Positions 45,468 to 52,812 of a stretch of 64,000 nt of DNA are shown piece by piece. The position numbers were made by a program, and so were the translations under genes. How positions within the stretch are numbered: position 1 is the stretch's first letter; each line of letters opens with the position of its first letter. A model generated the notes under the pieces. It was not told where the DNA came from and did not search any database. It saw nothing but the letters and a program-made list of their open reading frames with translations. Origin of the DNA: Anaeromyxobacter oryzisoli (GTDB taxonomy: Bacteria > Myxococcota > Myxococcia > Myxococcales > Anaeromyxobacteraceae); assembly GCF_022690765.1 (NCBI RefSeq), contig NZ_JALCZA010000003.1, positions 92,501 through 156,500 on the forward strand, read 5' to 3'.

Positions 45468-46999
45468 AGCCGATCCTGCCCGAGCACCTCCTCGAGCTGG
45501 CGGCCCTCCTCAAGGATCGCGTCGGGCTCCACGTGCGCCGGGACGGCCACGCGGCGCTCCGGATCGCCGTCGCCGCCCGGCTGGACGAGCTGGCGGACGT
45601 CCCCGACGCGGGCTCGTACCTCGCCTTGCTCCGGTCCGAGGACGCCGGTGACGAGGAGCTGCGCCGGCTGCTCCCCCTCGTCACGGTGGGGAAGACCAGC
45701 TTCTTCCGCGACGAGCGCCAGTTCCGCGCCCTCGAGGCGATCCTTCCCGGGCTGGTCGCGCGCGCGCGGGGCGGCGGCCGTCCGGTGTCGATCTGGTCGG
45801 CCGGGTGCGCCACGGGGGAGGAGCCCTACTCCATCGCGATGACCGCGGCCGAGGCGGGGGCCGGGCCGGAGCACGTCGAGATCCTCGCCACCGATCTCAA
45901 CCCCGAGGCGATCGCCTTCGCGGCGCACGGCGCCTACGAGCCCCGCCGCGTGCGGGACATCCCCGAGCCGTTCCTCTCGCGCCACTTCGACCGCGACGGC
46001 GACCGCTACCACGTCCGGCCCGGGCTCCGCCGCTTCATCGCCGCGATCCGGCCGCACAACCTGGTCTCGTCGATCTTCCCGCGCCCGGTCAGCGGCGGCT
46101 GGGACGTCATCTTCTGCCGGAACGTCATCATCTACTTCGACACGCCCACCACGCAGGGCGTGCTCACCCAGTTCCACAACGCGCTCGCGCCCGGCGGGTA
46201 CCTGTTCCTCGGGTACTCCGAGTCGCTGTTCCGGCTGTTCGAGGGCTTCGAGCTGACCGAGGTCGCCGGCGCGTTCGTCTACCGCCGGCCCGAGACGTCC
46301 GGCCGGGTCGGGGCGCCGGCGGCGGCCCTGGCAGGCCCGGTCGGTCCGGCGCGGCCGCACCTCGTGCCCATGCCGGCGCAGCCGCCCGCGGTCCGTCACG
46401 TGGCGTTCGCGCCGCCCGAGCGCGCGCACACGCCCGTCCCGCTCCCGTCCAGCCTCCGCGGCGGCGCCGGTGCGGAGCCGCCGCTCGCGCCGCAGGAGTA
46501 CCTCGACGGCGCGGTGGCGCTGTTCGCGGACGGCCGCTTCGGCGCCGCCCGCGAGCTGCTCGAGCGGTTGCTGGAGAAGGGCGGCGAGGATCTCGCCGTC
46601 CGGCTCACCCTCGCGAACCTGTACGGCATCCTGCGGCAGCCCGATCGGGCGCGGGAGAGCTACGTCGCCGCGCTCGCGCTGGAGCCCCTCTGCGCCGAGG
46701 CGCACCTCTTCTACGGGATCCACCTGCTCGCGGCCGGGAACGCGGAGGAGGCGGCGCTCGAGCTCTCGCGCGCGCTGTTCCTCGACCCGGACCTCGCGCT
46801 CGCGCACTACTACCTCGGCCGCTGCCGCGAGGCCGAGCGCGACGTGGTGCGGGCCCGGCTGGCGTACCGGAACGCGATCGAGGCCCATCGCCGGCGCCCG
46901 GACGGGAAGCGGCAGGCGTTTCTGGGGTACTATCCCGACGTCCCCGAGGACGGGGACGCCTTCGCCCGCGCGGCGGAGTACGCGCTCGCGGCGCTCTAG
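45464..46999 (+). CDS. CheR methyltransferase with C-terminal TPR domain (FrzF-like)
   Basis: 511 residues from GTG 45464, overlapping the upstream stop. The CheR domain spans about 5-280 (IWSAGCATGEEPYSIAM, FFRDERQF, WDVIFCRNVIIYFD). A Pro/Ala linker follows, then tetratricopeptide-type helices from about 340 (LFADGRFGAARELLERLLEK, YGILRQPDRARESYVAALAL, LFYGIHLLAAGNAEEAALEL). Myxococcus FrzF is likewise a CheR with TPRs that regulate site choice on FrzCD. Confidence 0.92.
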   Translation: MKPILPEHLLELAALLKDRVGLHVRRDGHAALRIAVAARLDELADVPDAGSYLALLRSEDAGDEELRRLLPLVTVGKTSFFRDERQFRALEAILPGLVARARGGGRPVSIWSAGCATGEEPYSIAMTAAEAGAGPEHVEILATDLNPEAIAFAAHGAYEPRRVRDIPEPFLSRHFDRDGDRYHVRPGLRRFIAAIRPHNLVSSIFPRPVSGGWDVIFCRNVIIYFDTPTTQGVLTQFHNALAPGGYLFLGYSESLFRLFEGFELTEVAGAFVYRRPETSGRVGAPAAALAGPVGPARPHLVPMPAQPPAVRHVAFAPPERAHTPVPLPSSLRGGAGAEPPLAPQEYLDGAVALFADGRFGAARELLERLLEKGGEDLAVRLTLANLYGILRQPDRARESYVAALALEPLCAEAHLFYGIHLLAAGNAEEAALELSRALFLDPDLALAHYYLGRCREAERDVVRARLAYRNAIEAHRRRPDGKRQAFLGYYPDVPEDGDAFARAAEYALAAL

Positions 47000-47044
47000 G
47001 GGCGCCGCGCCCGGCGCGGACGAACGGGAGACGGACGCGAGGAC

Positions 47045-47428
47045 ATGGCCGAGAAGAAGCGCATCCTCCTGCTCGACGACTCGGCGATCACGCTCGAGAT
47101 GGAGAAGGCCGTCCTCGAGGACCGCGGCTACAAGGTCGCGGTCGCCTCGAACCTGCTCGAGTTCCAGGCCCAGCTCGACGAGTTCCAGCCCGAGGTCATC
47201 CTCACCGACCTGATGATGCCGGACATCTCCGGCAAGGACATCGTGCGGGTCCTGAAGCAGGACTTCCACACCGAGAAGATCCCGATCATCCTCTTCAGCT
47301 CCAAGACCGACGAGGAGCTCGCGCCGATCGCCGAGCAGGCCGGCGCCGACGGCTTCCTCTCGAAGTCGCACGGCATCGATCGGCTGGGCGACATGGTGGA
47401 CGAGCTGGTGGACGCGATCATCTGGTAG
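47045..47428 (+). CDS. Single-domain response regulator downstream of the frz-like operon
   Basis: 127 residues: ILLLDDSAI, phospho-Asp in ILTDLMMPDISG, LFSSKTDEE and Lys in GFLSKSHG. It ends DAIIW. It starts 45 bases after the CheR-TPR gene and is probably cotranscribed, giving the pathway an extra diffusible receiver in addition to the divergent dual-receiver protein. Confidence 0.88.
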   Translation: MAEKKRILLLDDSAITLEMEKAVLEDRGYKVAVASNLLEFQAQLDEFQPEVILTDLMMPDISGKDIVRVLKQDFHTEKIPIILFSSKTDEELAPIAEQAGADGFLSKSHGIDRLGDMVDELVDAIIW

Positions 47429-47550
47429 GGCGGTCGCCGGGCGCGCACCGGCGGGACCGCCCCCGCTCGCGAATTCCTTGAAGGATCCCGGGGGCGCATG
47501 CTACCTCCGCCCCACGAGACGCTCGCCTCACCTCGCCCGAGGAGCCGCCC

Positions 47551-48300
47551 ATGTCCGGCCACAACCGCTGGAGCAAGATCAAGCGCAAGAAGGAGGCGCA
47601 GGGGGCTGCCAAGGGCAACCTCTTCACCAAGCTCATCAAGGAGATCACCGTCTCGGCCCGGATGGGCGGCGGCGATCCCAACGGCAACGCGCGCCTGCGC
47701 GCCGCGATCGACGCGGCGAAGGAGGCGAACATGCCCGCCGACAACATCGCCCGCGCCCTCAAGAAGGGGACGGGCGAGCTCGAGGGCGTGAGCTACGAGG
47801 AGGCCGTCTACGAGGGCTACGGCCCGGGCGGCGTCGCCCTCATCGTCGAGTGCCTCACGGACAACAAGAACCGGACCGCCGGCGACGTCCGATCGACCTT
47901 CACCAAGGCGGGCGGCAACCTCGCGGCCGAGGGGGCGGTCGCCTGGAACTTCGAGCGGCGCGGGATCATCGAGGTGAAGCCCGGTCCGTCCGAGGAGCAG
48001 GTGATGGAGGCGGCGATCGAGGGCGGCGCCGAGGACGTGGTGAGCCAGGGCGCCGACGGGTTCGAGGTCCGCACCCTCCCGGGCGATCTGCAGCCGGTCG
48101 TCGCCGCGCTCGACGCGAAGCGGTTCAAGCTCGGCGCCCGCAAGATCACCTTCGTCCCGAAGGACACGGTGAAGCTCCAGGATCCCGACAAGGCGCGGCA
48201 GATGTTGAAGCTCGTGGACCTGCTCGAGGATCTCGACGACGTGCAGCACGTCCACGCGAACTTCGAGATCGACGACCGGCTGATGGACCAGCTCGCGTAG
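47551..48300 (+). CDS. yebC: YebC/PmpR family protein
   Basis: 249 residues. N-terminus MSGHNRWSKIKRKKEAQGAA, GGDPNGNARLRAAIDAAKEA and MPADNIARALKKGTGE are diagnostic, and EGYGPGGVALIVECLTDNKN follows. The family was annotated as transcriptional regulators; recent work describes a ribosome-linked role for YebC in translating difficult (Pro-rich) motifs. Usual length. Confidence 0.95.
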   Translation: MSGHNRWSKIKRKKEAQGAAKGNLFTKLIKEITVSARMGGGDPNGNARLRAAIDAAKEANMPADNIARALKKGTGELEGVSYEEAVYEGYGPGGVALIVECLTDNKNRTAGDVRSTFTKAGGNLAAEGAVAWNFERRGIIEVKPGPSEEQVMEAAIEGGAEDVVSQGADGFEVRTLPGDLQPVVAALDAKRFKLGARKITFVPKDTVKLQDPDKARQMLKLVDLLEDLDDVQHVHANFEIDDRLMDQLA

Positions 48301-48344
48301 CGACCCCCTCGACCCCGCGCGCCGGCGCGCGCCACGCTCACGGG

Positions 48345-48474
48345 GAGAGGATGCGCGCTCGCGAGCTCGCCCACTCCACTTCGACTCCGCGCCCTCCGGG
48401 CGCTAGGCTGGGGGCGAGCGGCCCCTTCGACTCCGCCCCGACGCGCGCTGCGCTCGGGGGGAGCGGGTGAGAGG
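48345..48474. repeat. Duplicated start-region fragment and degenerate REP-like elements before deoA
   Basis: GAGAGGATGCGCGC occurs at 48345-48358 and again at 48469-48482, where it contains the deoA ribosome site and ATG. Between them are two CTTCGACTCCGC elements (about 48379-48421 and 48422-48467) related to the one at 39073. This looks like repeat insertion with duplication of the target, or local rearrangement. Confidence 0.55.
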
Positions 48475-49782
48475 ATGCGCGCGTACGAGATCATCCACGC
48501 GAAGCGCGACGGGCGGGCGATCCCGCCGGCGGAGCTCGCGGCGCTCGTGGAGGGGTTCACGCGGGGAGAGGTCCCCGACTACCAGATGGCCGCCTTCTGC
48601 ATGGCGGTCTTCTTCCGCGGGATGGACGGCGCCGAGGTGCGCGCCCTCACCGACGCGATGCTCCGCTCGGGTGACGTCCTGGATCTCTCCGACGTCCCCG
48701 GCCCGAAGATCGACAAGCACTCGACGGGCGGCGTCGGCGACAAGGTCTCCCTCGCGCTCGCGCCCCTCGCCGCCGCCTGCGGCGTGAAGGTGCCGATGAT
48801 CTCCGGCCGCGGGCTCGGGCACACGGGCGGCACCCTCGACAAGCTCGAGGCGATCCCCGGCTTCCGCGTGGACCTCCCGGTGGAGCGCTTCCGCGCCCTC
48901 GTCCGCGACGTGGGCGCCTGCCTCGTCGGCCAGACCGCCCGGCTCGCGCCGGCGGACCGGAAGCTGTACGCCCTCCGGGACGTCACCGCGACGGTCGAGT
49001 CGATCCCGCTCATCGCCGCGTCGATCATGTCGAAGAAGCTCGCCGAGGGGATCGACGGCCTGGTGCTCGACGTGAAGGTCGGCTCCGGCGCCTTCATGAA
49101 GTCGCTGGACGACGCGCGGGCGCTCGCCGGGACGCTCGCGGGGATCGGCCGCGCGATGGGGAAGCGGGTGACCGCGCTCCTCACGCGGATGGACGAGCCG
49201 CTCGGGGAGGCGGTCGGGAACGCCCTCGAGGTGGTCGAGGCCGTCGAGCTGCTCCGCGGCGGCGGCCCCGCCGACCTCCGCGCGGTCACCGTGGAGCTGA
49301 CGGCCGAGGCGCTCCTGCTCGGCGGCGTCGCCGCGGATCTCCCCGCCGGGCGGGCCGCGGTGGAGCGGGCCATCGCCGACGGCCGGGGGCTCGCGAAGCT
49401 CGAGGAGATCGTCGCGGCCCAGGGGGGTGACCCGGCCGCGATCCGGGATCCGGAGCGGCTGCCGCGCGCCGCCGGGACCTACCCGGTGCTCGCCCCGGCG
49501 TCCGGCCACGTCGTCGCGATCGACACCGAGGCGCTCGGCCTCGCCGCGGTCGCGCTGGGGGCGGGCCGCGCCCGCGTCGAGGATCCGGTCGATCCCGCCG
49601 TGGGGCTCCTCGTCCGGAAGAAGCTCGGGGATCGGGTGGAGGCCGGCGAGCCGCTCTGCGTCGTGCATCATGGCCCCCGGAGCGAGCCGCGCGCCGCCGT
49701 CGCGGCGCGCGTCGTCCGGGCGTATCGCCTCGAGGCCGCGCCCCCGCCGGCGCGGCCCCTCGTCCTGGAGCGGATCGCATGA
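48475..49782 (+). CDS. deoA: Pyrimidine-nucleoside (thymidine) phosphorylase
   Basis: 435 residues. Signature IDKHSTGGVGDKVSLALAPL, ISGRGLGHTGGTLDKLEAIP, SIMSKKLAEG and the C-terminal domain with DPAVGLLVRKKLGDRVEAGE. It splits thymidine or uridine with phosphate. Thymidine-only and broad Pdp enzymes cannot be told apart here. It overlaps the purine phosphorylase gene by four bases in a salvage operon. Confidence 0.92.
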   Translation: MRAYEIIHAKRDGRAIPPAELAALVEGFTRGEVPDYQMAAFCMAVFFRGMDGAEVRALTDAMLRSGDVLDLSDVPGPKIDKHSTGGVGDKVSLALAPLAAACGVKVPMISGRGLGHTGGTLDKLEAIPGFRVDLPVERFRALVRDVGACLVGQTARLAPADRKLYALRDVTATVESIPLIAASIMSKKLAEGIDGLVLDVKVGSGAFMKSLDDARALAGTLAGIGRAMGKRVTALLTRMDEPLGEAVGNALEVVEAVELLRGGGPADLRAVTVELTAEALLLGGVAADLPAGRAAVERAIADGRGLAKLEEIVAAQGGDPAAIRDPERLPRAAGTYPVLAPASGHVVAIDTEALGLAAVALGAGRARVEDPVDPAVGLLVRKKLGDRVEAGEPLCVVHHGPRSEPRAAVAARVVRAYRLEAAPPPARPLVLERIA

Positions 49783-50627
49783 CGAAGCGCGCCGACCTCT
49801 CGACCCGCCTCTCCTACGCGCTCGCGTGGATCCGCGGTCAGACGGACCTCGTCCCCGCCGTGGGCGTGATCCTCGGCTCGGGCCTCTCGGGGTTCGCGGA
49901 CCGGCTCGAGGCCCGCGCGGCGATCCCCTACGAGCAGATCCCCGGCTTCCCGCTCTCGCGGGTGGCGGGGCACCCGGGCCGGCTGGTGGTGGGCGAGCTC
50001 CCCGCCGAGGGCGGCGCGGTGCCCGTGGTCGCGATGCAGGGGCGCGTCCACGCGTACGAGGGCTGGTCGGCGGAGGACGTCGCGTTCGGGGCGCGCGTGC
50101 TGTGCGGCCTCGGCGTCCGCGCGCTGCTGGTGACGAACGCGGCGGGGGGCGTGAACCCTGCGTACGCGCCCGGCGCGATCGTGCGGATCTCGGATCACCT
50201 GAACCTGTCCGGCGTGAACCCGCTCGTCGGCGAGAACGACGACCGGCTCGGGCCGCGCTTTCCGGACATGAGCGCGCCCTACGACCCGCGCCTCGCCGCG
50301 CTGATCGACGACGCGGCGCGCGAGCTCGGGCTCGCGGTGCCCGCCGGCGTCTACGCCTGCCTGCTCGGCCCCTCGTACGAGACCCCCGCGGAGATCCGGA
50401 TGCTCCGCGCGCTCGGCGCGGATCTGGTGGGGATGTCCACGGTCCCCGAGGTGATCGCGGCGCGGCACATGGGCGTGCCGGTCGCCGGGCTCTCGGTGGT
50501 GACGAACCACGCCGCGGGGCTCTCCCGGCACCCCCTGTCACACGAGGAGGTCGGGCGGGTCGCCGAGCAGGCGCGGGACCGCCTCGGCGCGCTGGTGAGC
50601 GCGTTCCTCTCCCGGGCTGGTCGTTGA
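49779..50627 (+). CDS. punA: Purine nucleoside phosphorylase (trimeric type)
   Basis: 282 residues. ILGSGLSGFADRL, GHPGRLVVGEL, MQGRVHAYEGW, TNAAGGVNPAYAPG, LGPSYETPAEIRML and VVTNHAAGLS are the PNP/MTAP family motifs. It cleaves inosine and guanosine with phosphate. Its ATG overlaps the upstream stop. Confidence 0.93.
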   Translation: MTKRADLSTRLSYALAWIRGQTDLVPAVGVILGSGLSGFADRLEARAAIPYEQIPGFPLSRVAGHPGRLVVGELPAEGGAVPVVAMQGRVHAYEGWSAEDVAFGARVLCGLGVRALLVTNAAGGVNPAYAPGAIVRISDHLNLSGVNPLVGENDDRLGPRFPDMSAPYDPRLAALIDDAARELGLAVPAGVYACLLGPSYETPAEIRMLRALGADLVGMSTVPEVIAARHMGVPVAGLSVVTNHAAGLSRHPLSHEEVGRVAEQARDRLGALVSAFLSRAGR

Positions 50628-50669
50628 AACCGCGCGCCCGGCGCTGCTAGCCTGCTGCAGGAGGTGCGC

Positions 50670-51056
50670 ATGGGGGATCGGATCGAGGGGCACGGGGCGA
50701 CGGCGCGGGCGATCGTGGACGAGCCGCAGGCCGCGCCGAGCGCGGTGGCGGACCGGCGCGACAGCCGGCGCATCCCGGTCGCGCTGCTCGTCCGCGACCT
50801 CGCGCTGGGCGGCTCGTTCGAGCCCTACGCCGGGAACCTCGCGCTCGGCGGCGTCTACTTCGAGGCCCTCCACCCGCCGGCCGGCAGCCGGCTCGAGGTG
50901 CGGTTCCTCCTCCCCGGCGTCCAGGGCGAGGTCCACGCCGTGGCCGAGGTCCTCCGCGTCTCGCACGAGGGGGAGCGGTTCGGGGCGCACCTGCGCTTCG
51001 TCGAGATCCCCCTCGAGGCCGAGATGGCGATCGCGCGGCACCTCCAGTCGGCATGA
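50670..51056 (+). CDS. PilZ-domain protein
   Basis: 128 residues from ATG 50670, chosen because GCAGGAGG lies five bases before it; a GTG at 50664 overlaps that site. [14 protein letters not shown] carries the Arg motif, but the second signature reads [12 protein letters not shown], with Ala instead of Ser and Asn instead of Asp. Binding of cyclic di-GMP may be weakened. It sits between nucleoside-salvage genes, overlapping cdd by four bases, so it may be cotranscribed without shared function. Confidence 0.78.
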   Translation: MGDRIEGHGATARAIVDEPQAAPSAVADRRDSRRIPVALLVRDLALGGSFEPYAGNLALGGVYFEALHPPAGSRLEVRFLLPGVQGEVHAVAEVLRVSHEGERFGAHLRFVEIPLEAEMAIARHLQSA

Positions 51057-51460
51057 GCGCCGCGCGCGACGAGGTGGAGGCCGCGCTGGTCGCGGCTGCG
51101 CGGTCCGCCCGGAAGCGGGCGTACGCGCCGTACTCGGGCTTCCGGGTCGGCGCGGCGGTGCGCGCCGCCGGGGACGTGTACGCAGGGTGCAACATCGAGA
51201 ACGCGAGCTACGGCCTCACGGTCTGCGCCGAGCGGGTGGCCGTGGCCGGCGCGGTCGGGGACGGCGCGCGGCGGATCGAGGCGGTGGCGGTGGCGAGCGG
51301 CACCACGCCGCCGACGCCGCCCTGCGGCATGTGCCTCCAGACGCTCGCGGAGTTCGCCGGCCCCGAGCTGCCCATCGTGCTCGTCGGCGCGCGCGGCGCG
51401 CGCGTCGAGACCACGCTCGGCGCGCTCCTGCCGAGCGCGTTCGGGAAGCGGTTCCTTTGA
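51053..51460 (+). CDS. cdd: Cytidine deaminase
   Basis: 135 residues, tetrameric zinc type: [33 protein letters not shown] (zinc Cys and catalytic Glu) and [13 protein letters not shown] (two zinc Cys). It deaminates cytidine and deoxycytidine to feed the phosphorylase upstream. Last gene of the salvage run. Confidence 0.95.
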   Translation: MSAARDEVEAALVAAARSARKRAYAPYSGFRVGAAVRAAGDVYAGCNIENASYGLTVCAERVAVAGAVGDGARRIEAVAVASGTTPPTPPCGMCLQTLAEFAGPELPIVLVGARGARVETTLGALLPSAFGKRFL

Positions 51461-51540
51461 GCGGCGGCTGCGCTCATTCTCCACGGGGCGTGCCGCCCCG
51501 CCCCGCGCCTGCGCGACGGGATCGCACGACGGGGCGCGGT

Positions 51541-51737
51541 GTCCCGTGATCCGTGCTCCGTCACCGTCACCGGCCTCTCCGTGACCCGTGGACCGGGTCG
51601 CGTGGCCCGTGGCCCGGATTTCCGTGTTCCGACGCCCTCGGATCACGGGCCAGGGGACGCGGGACGCGGGACGCGGGACGCGGGAAGCGGGAAGCGGGCA
51701 CGGGGAACGGTGACGGTCACGGGCACGGTGACGGTCC
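51541..51737. repeat. CCGTG/CACGG palindromic repeat, copy G (between codirectional genes)
   Basis: Core at 51551-51599 (CCGTGCTCCGTCACCGTCAC onward), centre near CCGACGCCCTCGG, and a right half with a run of GGGACGC/GGGAAGC heptads before the CACGG steps. It is the only copy not at a convergent junction: cdd and ribF flank it, both on the plus strand. Confidence 0.85.
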
Positions 51738-51804
51738 GAATCCGGCCGCGCCCTCGCCCAGGAGCGCGATTGACGCGGAACCCGCGCGGACCTATGTACG
51801 CGCG

Positions 51805-52788
51805 ATGCAGGTCCTCCGGTCCCTCGACGAGGCTCACGCCGCCGGGGCGCTCCGCGGGGGCGCGGTCGCCATCGGCAACTTCGACGGCGTGCACCTCGGC
51901 CACCAGCGGCTCCTCGAGGCGGCCCGCGCCTGGGCGGCCTCCCGCGGGACCCGCGCCGGCGTCCTCACGTTCGAGCCGCACCCAGTCCGCGTCCTCCGCC
52001 CGCAGCTCGCGCCGCCGCTCGTGACGCCGCTCCCGCGGAAGCTCGAGCTCCTCGCCGGGGCCGGGATGGACGTCGCGGTGGTGCAGCCGTTCGATCTCGC
52101 CTACGCCGGCACCTCGGCGGCGGAGTTCGCCGCGCGGGACCTCGCCGCGCGCCTCGGCGTGCGCGACGTGATCGTCGGCCACGACTTCACGGCCGGCCGC
52201 GATCGCACCCGGGTGGACGGCCTCCGTCCGCTCCTCGACCGCCACGGGATCTCGCTGCACGTGGTCGAGCCCGTGACCTCGGACGGCCTCGTCGTCTCGT
52301 CCACCAAGATCCGCGAGTTCCTCCTCGAGGGGAACGTGGAGGCGGCGGCGATCCTGCTCACGCGCCCGTACGACCTCGACGGCGTGATCGCGCGCGGGGC
52401 CGGGCGCGGGCGCGGCTTCGGGTTCCCCACCGCGAACGTCGAGACGCGCGCCCTGCTCCCCGCGAACGGCGTGTACGTGGTGCGGGCGATCGTCGGCGGC
52501 CGGCCCGGCCCCACCGGGCCCGAGGGCGGCTCGGTCCACGGCGGGGTGTGCAACGTCGGGGCGAAGCCCACCGTGGAGGCGGCCGCCCGCGTCGTGCCGG
52601 AGGCGCACCTGCTCGACTACGACGGCCGCGATCTCTACGGCGAGCCGATCCGCCTGGCGTTCCTCGCGCGGCTGCGCGACGAGCACCGGTTCCCGTCCGT
52701 CGCGGCGCTCCGGGCGCAGATCGCGCGGGACGTGGAGGCGGCGCGGCGGATTCTCACGGGCAGCGGTGCGACGCCGGTGAGCCCGTAG
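51805..52788 (+). CDS. ribF: Bifunctional riboflavin kinase/FAD synthetase
   Basis: 327 residues. N-terminal FMN adenylyltransferase with AIGNFDGVHLGHQRLL, VLTFEPHP, VIVGHDFTAGRD and VSSTKIREFLLEG; C-terminal flavokinase with RGFGFPTANV and a VYVVRA strand. The ATG at 51805 has only a weak ribosome site. It converts riboflavin to FMN and FAD. Confidence 0.94.
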   Translation: MQVLRSLDEAHAAGALRGGAVAIGNFDGVHLGHQRLLEAARAWAASRGTRAGVLTFEPHPVRVLRPQLAPPLVTPLPRKLELLAGAGMDVAVVQPFDLAYAGTSAAEFAARDLAARLGVRDVIVGHDFTAGRDRTRVDGLRPLLDRHGISLHVVEPVTSDGLVVSSTKIREFLLEGNVEAAAILLTRPYDLDGVIARGAGRGRGFGFPTANVETRALLPANGVYVVRAIVGGRPGPTGPEGGSVHGGVCNVGAKPTVEAAARVVPEAHLLDYDGRDLYGEPIRLAFLARLRDEHRFPSVAALRAQIARDVEAARRILTGSGATPVSP

Positions 52789-52812
52789 ATGGTGTCGGGC
52801 ACCGCGCCCGGA

